Source of the DNA: Tsuneonella flava
GTDB lineage: Bacteria; Pseudomonadota; Alphaproteobacteria; Sphingomonadales; Sphingomonadaceae
Reading direction: 5' to 3'
Length of the DNA stretch: 64,000 nucleotides
NCBI RefSeq assembly: GCF_002870965.1
Contig: NZ_PHSO01000001.1
Location: forward strand, 62,001-126,000
The notes beneath the pieces were generated by a model. That model was not told the DNA's origin, searched no databases, and was given only the letters and a program-made list of their open reading frames with translations. Below are positions 35,686 to 45,526 of the stretch, piece by piece (positions within the stretch are counted from its first letter, which is position 1; the number at the start of each line of letters is the position of its first letter). Made by a program: the position numbers and the translations under genes.

Positions 35686-37209
35686 TCAGAGCGTTACGCC
35701 GCGTTTCCAAATGGAAATCACCCGCTGACCGCTTCGCTCGGCTTGGGTGGGTTGCCCCCCCGCAACGGCATTCAGAAAGTCTGCAAAGGCCTTATCGACC
35801 GCGGCCTTACCGTCGGCCAGTACACGCCCTGCATCAAAATCGATCCAGCCGGGTTTCGCCCCCGCCAGATGCGAATTCGAAGACACTTTAATAGTGGGAA
35901 CCGGGAAGCCCAAGGGCGTGCCCCGACCGGTCGTGAACAGTATCAGCGTCGCACCTGCGGCCGCCAGCGCGGTCGAGGAAACGGCATCGTTTCCTGGTGC
36001 TTCGAGCAGAGTGAGTCCCGCCCGTTCGGCCACGCCGCCGTAATCGACAACATCGACCAGTGGGGCGCTACCGCCCTTCTGCACCGCGCCCAGCGACTTC
36101 TCTTCAAGCGTGGTGATTCCGCCGGCGATATTTCCCGGCGATGGGTTTTCTGAAACGGGCTGGCCCTGTTCGAGGAAGTAACGTTTAAACCGGTTCACCA
36201 ATTCGCCCGCCGCGCCAAAAATTTCAGCGGACGAGGAGCGCGCGATGAGAGCATATTCCGCGCCGAACACTTCAGGAATCTCAGTCAGAATAAGCTTACC
36301 GCCCGACGCGGCCAGACTGTCGCTGAAACGGCCGAGCAACGGATTGGCAGTCAGGCCCGAAAGCGCATCCGATCCGCCGCATTTCAAGCCAACCGTAAGG
36401 GCAGAGGCTGGCGCGATCTCGCGTTCCATCGGAGCCAGTTCTTCCACCAGCTCCGCTATGGTCGAAAGCAATTTTTCCCGTTCATCACCAACCGTTTGTG
36501 CACGCATGGTACGCACTTTGCCCCGGCTTCTGGCTGGCACCAGTTCGATCAGCTCGTCGAGTTGATTGCTTTCACACCCCAGGCCGACCAGCACGACCCC
36601 GCCTGCATTGGGATTATCGCACAGTGCGGCGAGAATAGCCCGCGTTCCGGACAGGTCGTCACCAAGTTGAGAGCAACCGTGCGGATGACCAAATCCGACG
36701 ATACCATCCAGCCTGCCCCGGTGAAGATCGGCGGCCTCCCTCGCCACCATCTCAACCAATGGGGCGACACAGCCGACCGTCGGAAGAAGCCAGATTTCAT
36801 TTCGGGTGGCAAATCGGCCATCATTGCGCCGGTATCCGCGCCAGTCACCCAGCGCGACAGCATCGATCTGGCGCTCAGGTGCAGGGGAGAAACTTCCGTA
36901 ATCCAGTTCACCGGATAATGCCGTCGACAGGTTGTGCGAATGGACATGTTCGCCAGCAAGAATCGCCTGGCTGGCGCGTCCTATACGTTCTCCATAACGG
37001 ATCACCGGATCGCCATCGGCGTGGTCCTTCAATGCGAACTTGTGCCCTGCGGGAATGTCATCGGTCAGTTTCACCATCACGCCCGCAAGGGGAACGCCCT
37101 CACCTGCGCCAAGATCGCGCATCGCAATTCCCACGCTGTCACGCTGATGACAGTGCCAGGCAGCGGGGGCCATCGTATCGTTTCCGATTGGCTGTGCGTT
37201 CCTATTCAT
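35686..37209 (-). CDS. uxaA: Altronate dehydratase
   Basis: 507 residues, an Fe-dependent enzyme that turns D-altronate into KDG. An N-terminal SAF domain (about 20-95) is followed by the catalytic part with PTVGCVAPLVEMVAR, FGHPHGCSQLGDD, LGCESNQ and GLKCGGSDALSGLTANPL, all usual for UxaA. The ATG at 37209 is chosen; the frame continues to a TTG at 37218. It is divergent from uxaC with operator 5 between them and convergent with dctM. UxuA (mannonate dehydratase) is absent from the window, so the galacturonate branch is the one encoded here. Confidence 0.92.
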   Translation of the reverse strand: MNRNAQPIGNDTMAPAAWHCHQRDSVGIAMRDLGAGEGVPLAGVMVKLTDDIPAGHKFALKDHADGDPVIRYGERIGRASQAILAGEHVHSHNLSTALSGELDYGSFSPAPERQIDAVALGDWRGYRRNDGRFATRNEIWLLPTVGCVAPLVEMVAREAADLHRGRLDGIVGFGHPHGCSQLGDDLSGTRAILAALCDNPNAGGVVLVGLGCESNQLDELIELVPARSRGKVRTMRAQTVGDEREKLLSTIAELVEELAPMEREIAPASALTVGLKCGGSDALSGLTANPLLGRFSDSLAASGGKLILTEIPEVFGAEYALIARSSSAEIFGAAGELVNRFKRYFLEQGQPVSENPSPGNIAGGITTLEEKSLGAVQKGGSAPLVDVVDYGGVAERAGLTLLEAPGNDAVSSTALAAAGATLILFTTGRGTPLGFPVPTIKVSSNSHLAGAKPGWIDFDAGRVLADGKAAVDKAFADFLNAVAGGQPTQAERSGQRVISIWKRGVTL

Positions 37210-37279
37210 GTGTAACAAGGCTCTTCAGGCAAGGGTTGAGAGTTGATTTTGATAGGAGGAAAGGTCAGACACCAAAATC

Positions 37280-37293
37280 TGACACCGGTTACC
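37280..37293. promoter_or_regulatory. Candidate LacI operator 5
   Basis: TGACACCGGTTACC, identical to operator 3, lies between the divergent uxaA and uxaC starts and could control both. Confidence 0.77.
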
Positions 37294-37364
37294 ACGATCG
37301 ATCGATATTCCGCAATCGCCAACTGATTATCGGCGGGGCCAGAAAAAGTTGAGGATGATAGTAA

Positions 37365-38765
37365 ATGAGCAAGCCGCTGCAATTGCATGAAGACCGACTG
37401 TTTCCGGCGGACGCAGGCATACGATCGATTGCGCGCGCATTGTATGCCGAAGTTGCGGAGCTTCCGATTATCAGCCCGCATGGCCACACCGATCCCGAAT
37501 GGTTTGCCGCGAACGCGCCATTCGGAAACGCGACCGAGTTGCTGCTTCATCCCGATCACTACCTTTTCCGCATGCTTTATTCGCAGGGCATTGCATTGGA
37601 AGACCTTGGTATTTCAGGAAGCGATGCAGACCCTCGTGCTTCGTGGCGTCTGCTGGCGGAAAACTACCACCTGTTCCGGGGAACACCTTCGCGCATGTGG
37701 CTCGACTGGGTATTCTCAAAGGCGTTCGGTATCGATGTCAGCCTCGATTCCTCGACATCGGATTTCTATTTCGACACAATCACGGAAAAGTTGCAGCAGG
37801 ACGAATTCCGCCCGCGAGCACTTTTCGATCGCTATGGCCTCGAAGTTCTCGCGACCACCGAAAGTCCGCTCGACACGCTCGATCATCATAAGGCCATCGG
37901 AGAAAGCGGCTGGGATGGCAGAGTCATTACCGCCTACCGTCCCGATCCGGTCGTCGACCCTGAATTCGAAGGTTTCGCCGACAATCTCGTCCGTTTGGGA
38001 GAACTCAGCGGTGAAGACACGTTGACATGGTCCGGGTATCTCGCCGCCCATCGCAATCGCCGGGAATTTTTCGCTCAGTTCGGCGCGACTTCGACCGATC
38101 ATGGCCATCCGACCGCAACGACCGCGAACCTTTCCGCCGCAGAGGCTGAAGCTCTGTTCGACCGTGTCAAATTCGGCGGGGCGTCCGCAGCGGACGCCGA
38201 ACTGTTTCGTGGCCAGATGCTGACGGAGATGGCTGCGATGAGCATCGACGATGGGCTGGTCATGCAGATCCACCCCGGCAGCTTCCGCAATCACAATCTC
38301 AAACTTTTCGAGAAATTCGGTCGTGACAAGGGCGCGGATATCCCGACCCGTACGGATTATGTCCATGCTCTGAAGCCCCTGCTGGATCGCTTCGGCAACC
38401 GGGCCGATCTCTCGATTATCCTATTTACGCTGGATGAAAGTAGCTATGCCCGCGAACTGGCGCCATTGGCGGGGCATTACCCTTGCCTGAAGCTGGGGCC
38501 CGCGTGGTGGTTTCATGACAGCCCCGAGGGGATGCGCCGCTTCAGGTTGATGACCTCCGAAACCGCCGGTTTCTACAATACCGTCGGCTTCAATGACGAC
38601 ACACGGGCGTTTCTTTCCATCCCGGCGAGACACGATGTGGCTCGGCGGATCGATTGCGGCTTTCTCGCGCAATTGGTCGCAGAACATCGCATCGAAGACT
38701 GGGAAGCCGCAGAGCTCGCCCGCGACCTCGCCTATAATCTGGCCAAGAAGGCGTATCGACTGTGA
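37365..38765 (+). CDS. uxaC: Glucuronate/galacturonate isomerase
   Basis: 466 residues of the amidohydrolase-fold uronate isomerase, converting D-galacturonate to D-tagaturonate (and glucuronate to fructuronate). The metal-site motif ISPHGHTDPEWF (about 36-47) is present, as are LDWVFSKAFGID, LEVLATTESPLD and MQIHPGSFRNHN. Full length for the family. It is the first gene of a two-gene operon with the reductase, whose GTG start overlaps the uxaC stop. Confidence 0.94.
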   Translation: MSKPLQLHEDRLFPADAGIRSIARALYAEVAELPIISPHGHTDPEWFAANAPFGNATELLLHPDHYLFRMLYSQGIALEDLGISGSDADPRASWRLLAENYHLFRGTPSRMWLDWVFSKAFGIDVSLDSSTSDFYFDTITEKLQQDEFRPRALFDRYGLEVLATTESPLDTLDHHKAIGESGWDGRVITAYRPDPVVDPEFEGFADNLVRLGELSGEDTLTWSGYLAAHRNRREFFAQFGATSTDHGHPTATTANLSAAEAEALFDRVKFGGASAADAELFRGQMLTEMAAMSIDDGLVMQIHPGSFRNHNLKLFEKFGRDKGADIPTRTDYVHALKPLLDRFGNRADLSIILFTLDESSYARELAPLAGHYPCLKLGPAWWFHDSPEGMRRFRLMTSETAGFYNTVGFNDDTRAFLSIPARHDVARRIDCGFLAQLVAEHRIEDWEAAELARDLAYNLAKKAYRL

Positions 38766-40123
38766 GGCTCAGTCCGGAAATCGTCCCGAATATCAAGGAC
38801 GACATCGATCGGTTCTCTTACGACCGGGATGCTCAGAAAATCGGCATCGTCCATTTCGGCATAGGCGCTTTCCATCGTGCCCATCAGGCATGGTACACCG
38901 ATCTGGCAATGAGCGCCGGAGACCGGGACTGGGCGATTTGCGGCGTATCAATGCGGTCGCCTGCAGTTGCCGAACAGCTCAACCCACAGTCTGGCCTTTA
39001 TACCCTGACCGAACGAGCAGGCGAAAGCGCCAGGACACGCGTGATCGGTGCAGTTCGCGAAGTGCTCTTCGCACCCCGGCAGTTCGAACAGGTGGTCGCC
39101 CGGCTAGCCGATCCGGCCTGCCAGATCGCTAGTCTGACTGTGACGGAAAAGGGGTACGGTCGCGGCGAAGGCGGTGATCTCGATCTGAAACTGGCGAGCC
39201 AGAGCTTTTATCCGATGCTGGGCGAAGCGCTTCGACAAAGGCGCGCGTCTGGCCTTGGCGGGCTTACCATCCTCTCGTGCGACAACCTGGCCGACAACGG
39301 TCGTGTGCTTGACCGGTTGATGCGGCAATGGTTGCAGGCCGAACTGCCCGACCTACTAGATTGGTACGAAGCCGAGTGCCGCGTACCGTCCACGATGATC
39401 GACCGGATCGTACCGCGAACACGGCCCGAAGACGTGGAATCGCTAGAACGCAGGATCGGCGCTGTCGATGAAGGCGCGGTCTTCACCGAACAATTCAGCC
39501 AATGGGTGATTGAAGACGACTTCGCTGGCGGGCGCCCGCACTGGGAAGATCATGGCGTCGAACTGGTGGAGGACGTTGCCCCTTTCGAAACAGCGAAACT
39601 TCGCATGCTCAACGGGGCTCACTCGCTGTTGGCCTATTGCGGCCTGCAGGCAGGATATCAATTTGTGCACGAGGCGGTTGCCGACCCGGTTCTGCGCGAC
39701 CTTGCCGAGCGACTGATGCGGGACGAAGCAATTCCGACGATCGATGCCACACCGGATCAGGATCTCCACGAATACGCCAACCATTTGATGAAACGCTTTG
39801 CCGACCCGGCATTGATGCATCGCCTCGATCAGATTGCGATGGACGGGACGCAGAAGATTCCGCAGCGGTGGCTGGATACTGCCAAAAGTGCGCTTCAGCT
39901 GGGGCTGCCCATCGAAGCCATACGGTCTGCGTTCGACGCATGGATCTGGCATCTGGCCGACGGTCGGTGGGTCGATGATCCGCATGGCGATGAACTGAAG
40001 CGACTTGCCGAACATCGCACCGCAGTGATTGAATATTGCTTGCTCGCGGGGAAAGACGGAGGCCCACTGTGGCCAGGCTATGAAAGTTTGGCTGAGGTGT
40101 TTGCCAGTCCGCTTAGCCGATAG
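38762..40123 (+). CDS. Hexuronate reductase of the mannitol dehydrogenase family
   Basis: 453 residues of the long-chain mannitol dehydrogenase family, which includes fructuronate (UxuB) and tagaturonate (UxaB) reductases. The N-terminal cofactor motif is VHFGIGAFHRAHQ (about 30-42), and the catalytic region includes LRMLNGAHSLLAYCG (Lys/Asn/His set). Sequence style is UxuB-like, but the neighbour is uxaA rather than uxuA, so tagaturonate may be the real substrate. It starts with GTG at 38762 overlapping uxaC (GTGA). It is the last gene of the uronate locus; 238 bp follow before tniQ. Confidence 0.86.
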   Translation: MRLSPEIVPNIKDDIDRFSYDRDAQKIGIVHFGIGAFHRAHQAWYTDLAMSAGDRDWAICGVSMRSPAVAEQLNPQSGLYTLTERAGESARTRVIGAVREVLFAPRQFEQVVARLADPACQIASLTVTEKGYGRGEGGDLDLKLASQSFYPMLGEALRQRRASGLGGLTILSCDNLADNGRVLDRLMRQWLQAELPDLLDWYEAECRVPSTMIDRIVPRTRPEDVESLERRIGAVDEGAVFTEQFSQWVIEDDFAGGRPHWEDHGVELVEDVAPFETAKLRMLNGAHSLLAYCGLQAGYQFVHEAVADPVLRDLAERLMRDEAIPTIDATPDQDLHEYANHLMKRFADPALMHRLDQIAMDGTQKIPQRWLDTAKSALQLGLPIEAIRSAFDAWIWHLADGRWVDDPHGDELKRLAEHRTAVIEYCLLAGKDGGPLWPGYESLAEVFASPLSR

Positions 40124-40361
40124 GGGCGATTGATACGGTGCCTGGGCCGATGCCATAATCCTGTTGGTTCGCGATAATTCTGCGCTCGAGAACCTAGGTT
40201 ATCCGCGCTTTTCAACCTTATCCATTCAACTGTGAAATGACCTAACGAAGCATCTTGCAACCCCGAGATGAACTTCTGGCGCACGCGTTCTGCAACTCTC
40301 GCGGACGAGTAGTCGCAGATTTGGGGTCACAGTCGCTTTTCAATTCTGTTGATTTGCCTGA

Positions 40362-42245
40362 TCAGGTCGATGCCCAAAGCCTTTCGACTTCGTTTCGCGA
40401 CCAACCGCCGGGAACGCGCGATAAACCCAGACTGCCGGACAACCTGGCATGGACGGCATCATTCCTCACGCCGAGCCGAAACCCGATCTCGGACGCGGCA
40501 ATCATGCATTCAGCATATCGCAGGACGGCAGACGTGCGTGTCGCCAGCCCTTTTCCACGCCGCTCGAACCTGAGTATCCCCTCACTGCTTAGAGGTCTAA
40601 TTTGCAACGGATCGAGATTAAGGATGTCGCACGCATCGGATTGGCTGACATACGGACAGAGTTCCAGCAAGGAAGCGGCATTTCGGTCATCCGAAATGCA
40701 TGCTCCGATCCGCTCATCAGCCCGGACCAAGATGCGGCTGGATAGGGGAGCGTCTTGGTTTTCGATCATCCGGAAGGCGATGAGACCGTTATGAAGATCT
40801 AAGAGAACCCCTCCCCAATCCTTGAATCCGCCACCGTGACGACGCATCGCTGATCGGAGCGTGATGGTTCTCCCTAGGTCGCCGAAGTCCTGCTTGCTTG
40901 TAAGCCCTTCCATCCAACCGGCCCATTGCTCACCTTCTATGCGGGGTAGAGGATCCAGGAATGTCACTCCCGCATTCTGTTCACGCGTCAATTCTCGCAG
41001 GATCAGAAGTTGGTGCGCCGCATAGTGCGGGGCCCCCAGACTTCTTGCGATCGTGGGAATTGAAATTGAAGAGCGCCAAGCCTTGATGAATGCAACCGCA
41101 GCGTCTTCTTCGAACTGCGCACCCCGGCGTGGTCCATCCGAGGTGAAGGAATGCGGTAGCACCTTATGGTCCCTCAGCAGCGCGACCTCAGCCATCGAGA
41201 CACCTGCCTTCTTCGCGATCTCACTGGCCAGAAGGATGCCACCCGATAGAGCCCCTAGCATTCGACGGCTGCCCAGCCGGGTCTCGGGCAGAGCATTCAG
41301 TATCGTAGCAGAGACGGCGGCAGGCACTGACCGGCAATCTGTCAGCCGCTTGAGGGCGGAAATCAACTCCCGTTCGCGACCTTCTTGGAGAAGGGCGTCA
41401 CGGCGGTCCATCACCGCATGCTGCAGGGAGGATGGCCAGTTCCGCAGAAGTTCATAGCCTCGCGCCGAAACGGTAGCGCGCTCGTAAGGGTCCAGAGTTG
41501 CGATTCTTCTGCGACCGGGCGCTTCCGGCGTTTCGGCCGTTACGAGTCCGATGCCCATAATGAGATCGAGAAGATGCGGTTGCGGGAGCGCAGCGAGGGC
41601 CGGTGCAAGCACGGCGCGGGCGCGTTCGCGAATTTCCTTATCGATCGACATCAAGTCTGCGAACCCCCGGTAACTGGCAGCGAGGCGCTTCGAGAGGCGC
41701 GGTCGCGAGGCTGGACTCACGGGCGTCCCGCAGTGCTCGCAGGTTCCGAGGCCGCGTGCCGTGTTCCAGCGGAGGATAGCGGAACACTCCGCGCACCTAT
41801 CGACCAGGAGTTCGCGCGTGCTGGAATCGAACGGCAGGTGTCTGCACGACCAAGCACTACGATGGTGTTCGGATCGACAAAGCGCCCCAGGCGCGATCCG
41901 ACGTCGATCGAGGATCAGATCACTGCGCCGCATAGTGCCATTCCCCCAGCGCACTATGGTCTTGTCATCGTCCACATACGGATGAGTTCGGTCGATGATC
42001 GCTTCAGGATCACAGCCCAGGTGATGCGCTAGCCTGGTCTCTTTACCGCTCATGTATTGTCCAATGGTGCCAGGGTGTGCGAGCTCGAGATCGATTTCAC
42101 CCAAGATCACCTTGGTTCGGCCGAGAGAATTGGCATAGCTTGCTGAAAAGATGAGCCCCGCGAGGCTCTCGCATGCGCGGGGCTTGATTTGAACGACGAG
42201 CCGGCGCTCGATCTCGAGCGGATCTGCAGCGAAGCCAACAGTCAT
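40362..42245 (-). CDS. tniQ: TniQ-family target-selection protein
   Basis: 627 residues. The N-terminal TniQ domain (about 15-170) begins with PRACESLAGLIFSASYANS and carries zinc-finger cysteines in DRCAECSAIL and TCEHCG. A long C-terminal region (about 350-627) has several helix-turn-helix-like segments, e.g. SEIAKKAGVSMAEVALLRDH. TniQ/TnsD proteins choose the target site and recruit TnsC. The length, near that of TnsD rather than short TniQ, suggests sequence-specific targeting. It is the last gene of the operon, overlapping tnsC. Confidence 0.85.
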   Translation of the reverse strand: MTVGFAADPLEIERRLVVQIKPRACESLAGLIFSASYANSLGRTKVILGEIDLELAHPGTIGQYMSGKETRLAHHLGCDPEAIIDRTHPYVDDDKTIVRWGNGTMRRSDLILDRRRIAPGALCRSEHHRSAWSCRHLPFDSSTRELLVDRCAECSAILRWNTARGLGTCEHCGTPVSPASRPRLSKRLAASYRGFADLMSIDKEIRERARAVLAPALAALPQPHLLDLIMGIGLVTAETPEAPGRRRIATLDPYERATVSARGYELLRNWPSSLQHAVMDRRDALLQEGRERELISALKRLTDCRSVPAAVSATILNALPETRLGSRRMLGALSGGILLASEIAKKAGVSMAEVALLRDHKVLPHSFTSDGPRRGAQFEEDAAVAFIKAWRSSISIPTIARSLGAPHYAAHQLLILRELTREQNAGVTFLDPLPRIEGEQWAGWMEGLTSKQDFGDLGRTITLRSAMRRHGGGFKDWGGVLLDLHNGLIAFRMIENQDAPLSSRILVRADERIGACISDDRNAASLLELCPYVSQSDACDILNLDPLQIRPLSSEGILRFERRGKGLATRTSAVLRYAECMIAASEIGFRLGVRNDAVHARLSGSLGLSRVPGGWSRNEVERLWAST

Positions 42246-43201
42246 CCTCGGCTGCCACGCATCGGGTTGCGGGACACATAGCCGCCCGGGATGGCGAAAT
42301 TATCGATCGCATATGAGACGTCGTAGGGTTCGACCCGGCTGGCCTGACGCAGCGCCGCATGTTCGACAGCCGACTCGACGATGCGGAATACCCTGCCAAT
42401 GTGACCTCCCGATGCGAATAGCAGCGCGTTCAGCATTTCGCTGTCCAGAAACCCGGACTGTTCGTTCATCACTCCAGTGGTCATGAGTTCATCGTCGAGG
42501 TCCCCGCAGAATCGCTTGAAGTTCGATAGTTGACCACCATCGTGCGCATCGACCGGAGTCAGCTCCAACGGTGCGCCGAGGCGGCTCGCCAGCTGCTGAT
42601 TGCGTTCGAAGAAAGGCTTTGAATCCTCGTTTCCGGCGAATACGACGGGACAGATGCCCATATCGAGGAAGCGTTTCAGTTCGTCCGTGACGTCCACCTT
42701 GTCCCGGCTCTCACGCGCGAGGTGCTGAACCTCATCTACCATGAGTAGTTCGACGCCCCGCTCGCGCATGAGAATATCCGTGCGCCGCTTGACCTCCTCG
42801 ATGTTTCCCTGTTCCGCATGTGGATCACCGAGCATTCTGAGCAGCTGGACGAAAAGGATCTTGGCGGTGATCCTGACCTCGAGATTGATATAGAGGACCT
42901 GGAAGGGATTGGCCTCACCACTTGCGAGGATTGTCGTCTTCATGATGCGTCGGCGGACGGTCTCGAGCGTCTTGGTCTTGCCGGCCTGGGAGACCTGGCT
43001 GAGACGTAGCCCTTGTAAAGGCCGTCCGATCCTTCCGAGCGAGCGAGCGTGGAGCACGCCGATGCGCCCGGCGATTGCGAGCTGCGGCCCGTAGGGGATC
43101 ACGATGTCCGACATGGTGGAGAGAGCCGATCCGGCCCTCTCCACGCTTTTGGCGTCATATTGCGGGTGCAGGTTTCCGGTCTGCGGCTGAAGGCTGATCA
43201 T
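42242..43201 (-). CDS. tnsC: TnsC/TniB-family AAA+ transposition regulator
   Basis: A 319-residue AAA+ ATPase that links target selection to the transposase. Walker A reads LSQVSQAGKTKT: the GKT is intact but the first Gly of GxxxxGKT is Gln. Walker B is LLMVDEVQHL, and VVFAGNEDSKPF fits sensor I. RFCGDLDDELM and a C-terminal winged-helix-like region follow. It overlaps both tnsB and tniQ by ATGA. The altered P-loop may weaken ATP turnover or be a family variant. Confidence 0.85.
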   Translation of the reverse strand: MISLQPQTGNLHPQYDAKSVERAGSALSTMSDIVIPYGPQLAIAGRIGVLHARSLGRIGRPLQGLRLSQVSQAGKTKTLETVRRRIMKTTILASGEANPFQVLYINLEVRITAKILFVQLLRMLGDPHAEQGNIEEVKRRTDILMRERGVELLMVDEVQHLARESRDKVDVTDELKRFLDMGICPVVFAGNEDSKPFFERNQQLASRLGAPLELTPVDAHDGGQLSNFKRFCGDLDDELMTTGVMNEQSGFLDSEMLNALLFASGGHIGRVFRIVESAVEHAALRQASRVEPYDVSYAIDNFAIPGGYVSRNPMRGSRG

Positions 43202-45462
43202 GCCGCTTCTCCTTCATCCGCATCATCCCAGTCGTTGTCGTGATCCATTGAGACATCGTCCCAATCGATGGCACTGGCTTCGGGATCGAACTGAAAGCCG
43301 CCGTATCCTGTGGGCCGCTTGGGGGGCTTGCCTTTGGCCAGTGCACGCACTCCTGCGTCCGCCCTGCACTGCTCGGCAGCCTCCTGTCTGGCGAGCGCCT
43401 CTTCGGAAAGACTGGCCGGGATCGCGAACTTTCTACCGACAAGCTTTTCGACCTGCTGTGACTGGTAGAGGATCGCCATCTGGCGGCGCTGCTGGAACGC
43501 GAGCGCGGGCGCCTTTTGATCGATCACGCGCATGGTGCGGACCTTGGATTCCAATCGCTGCTTTTCCGAGCTGAAGGGCTCGTTACGCTTCGCGGCGCAA
43601 CGGGTGAATTCCTGGTGCTCCCATTCGCTGAGGTTGGCGGTGTAGCGGGGCTGTGTCGAAGGTAGCGTGATCCACTCGTCGGCGAGAGCATCATAGATCT
43701 GGATGCTGTCGAGGTTGCCTGGAGAAATGCGTGCCTTGACTTCGAATGTAACGGAATTGTCCTTGCGTTGCCCCCTCTTGGCCTGAGTATGCCCCATATC
43801 GTCCAGCAGCCGCGTCACGAGGTCGCGGTCACGGTAGCGAATGCGGTTGTGTTCGACCCCGTCACGGGTCAGCAGGACAGTTACCGTGCGGCCGAGTATC
43901 CGCCGGGCCCGGTCGGTATCCTCGAAGATCGGGGTGGCGCGCACATTTGACAGCCGCTGCCAGACGAGCGCGGGTGACTGGCCATCTAGACCCTTCGAGG
44001 GCGAGATATTGTGCTGGGTTATTACAGAGCCAACGATTTCCCGCAGCTGCGGCAGGGTGATGCACGGATCCACCAGGTTGTAGCCGGTCTCCCTGGCGCG
44101 TTTTGGGTCGACAATGGTGCCGGGAATCTGGGCGAGTGCTTGCTTGAGGAAGCGGAAGAACCGTTCCAGGACCGCCTTGGCCGTCGGCATCTCGATCGGT
44201 GGAAGCAGCACGTCGATACCGAGTTCGTTGAAACTATCGATGGTGCTCGGCGCGATCAGGGCTTTCTCGTTGTCTGGAAGGATGCCGCGCGGCTTGCCGA
44301 ACATCCAACCGAGGGCGGGCATCGACTTCAGCGAATCCTCGTCGATTACGGGCGGCATCAGGCAATCAAGAACGGCCTCGATCGACGTTTCACCGCGATT
44401 GGGTCCGGCGTATACGTGCCAGCCGATGATACCATGCGAACGCGCGCACATCAGCGCGACGATCCGAACCTTGCATGCGGGCAGCTTCCAGTCCTCGTCG
44501 AAGACGATCGTCTGCTCGAGCGTGGTGGCATCCATCAGCACCACATCAAGCAGATCGTTGACGACCAGGTTCTCGCCCGAGCCTCGATAGCGCCGCTCGG
44601 CTTCCTTCTCCCCATGCTTGGCTTTGACAGTGTCATAGCAACGCAGGGCATCCACCCTCTTGTAGAGGGTCTGCTTGCTGGGACACTGATGAGTCGATCC
44701 ATCCTTTTTGAGCGGCAGGCGGTCAATCTGATCGCTAAGCCAGGAATAGGCGTCCATCACTTGTGCACGCGGGCGGGTCCAGAAATAGAGCGCTGCTTCA
44801 TGGACGAGCCCATCCACGAAGGGATCGAGCTGCGACCGTCCCTTGGGACGTCCGGCCAGCGATGCCAGGACAGAGGCGTCCTTCCGGCTTTTCACGAGCT
44901 TGCTCATCCAGCGGCGCAGGGTGGAAGGGGACGGCTTGGGATAATCGAAGTCACCCTGCTCGGTCCCGTAGTGGTCCTCGAGGAAATCACGGCATTCTCT
45001 GTCGGTGCGCTTGACTCCCGATTGCAGCGCACGCTGAGCGAGGTTGGCTTTCCAGCGCGCTTTGGGATTGCGATCGATGATGGCGTGGGGATCCATCGTG
45101 GCGAACCGCCCCTGACGCTCCGCGGCGTTTTCGGGTTCGCTGCTGAAACTCGCCTTCCCGATCGCGTAGAGGTCGCGGAGTATGGCGAGAGTGAACGGTT
45201 GCTTCTCGCCTGTCTCGGGGTCACGATACTGGAGCGGGCGACGGGTCTGTTCATCGACCAGTTCGATGAACAGATTGCTCTCGTCCCCGCCGCCTTCGAT
45301 AGGACGGGTCGCAGTGATGCAGGCGCCGCGCCCTTCGATTCTACAACGGCTTCCCACCAGGGTAAGCGGGTGAGAGTTCACCGAGAGGTAGCCGCTCGGG
45401 CTCGCCATGGTGCTCGTCCCCGCGGTGGCCATCGTCGAGTTGTCATTATCGTGTTCTGTCAT
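43198..45462 (-). CDS. tnsB: TnsB/TniA-family DDE transposase
   Basis: 754 residues with N-terminal HTH domains (about 90-300) that bind transposon ends. A retroviral-integrase-type core follows with D311 (VVLMDATTLEQ), D397 (ILPDNEKAL) and E433 (KAVLERFFRFLKQ). D397 and E433 have 35 residues between them, as in active DD(35)E enzymes. A Mu-type beta-barrel and a C-terminal tail for TnsC contact (Asp-rich, ending DADEGEAA) complete it. All catalytic residues are present. It lies 64 bp after tnsA. Confidence 0.9.
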   Translation of the reverse strand: MTEHDNDNSTMATAGTSTMASPSGYLSVNSHPLTLVGSRCRIEGRGACITATRPIEGGGDESNLFIELVDEQTRRPLQYRDPETGEKQPFTLAILRDLYAIGKASFSSEPENAAERQGRFATMDPHAIIDRNPKARWKANLAQRALQSGVKRTDRECRDFLEDHYGTEQGDFDYPKPSPSTLRRWMSKLVKSRKDASVLASLAGRPKGRSQLDPFVDGLVHEAALYFWTRPRAQVMDAYSWLSDQIDRLPLKKDGSTHQCPSKQTLYKRVDALRCYDTVKAKHGEKEAERRYRGSGENLVVNDLLDVVLMDATTLEQTIVFDEDWKLPACKVRIVALMCARSHGIIGWHVYAGPNRGETSIEAVLDCLMPPVIDEDSLKSMPALGWMFGKPRGILPDNEKALIAPSTIDSFNELGIDVLLPPIEMPTAKAVLERFFRFLKQALAQIPGTIVDPKRARETGYNLVDPCITLPQLREIVGSVITQHNISPSKGLDGQSPALVWQRLSNVRATPIFEDTDRARRILGRTVTVLLTRDGVEHNRIRYRDRDLVTRLLDDMGHTQAKRGQRKDNSVTFEVKARISPGNLDSIQIYDALADEWITLPSTQPRYTANLSEWEHQEFTRCAAKRNEPFSSEKQRLESKVRTMRVIDQKAPALAFQQRRQMAILYQSQQVEKLVGRKFAIPASLSEEALARQEAAEQCRADAGVRALAKGKPPKRPTGYGGFQFDPEASAIDWDDVSMDHDNDWDDADEGEAA

Positions 45463-45526
45463 GAGATTCTCGCTTCGTATCTGCGAGGCCGTCCCGGTGC
45501 CCGGCCTCTTGGGTTAGGGGCCGGGA

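Noticed and set aside
40124-40361. TGTGA near 40230 and TGTGA on the minus strand near 57970 as Tn7-like ends
   Set aside because: The adjoining sequences do not match beyond a few bases and the neighbouring 5-mers are not equal, so no target duplication supports them.
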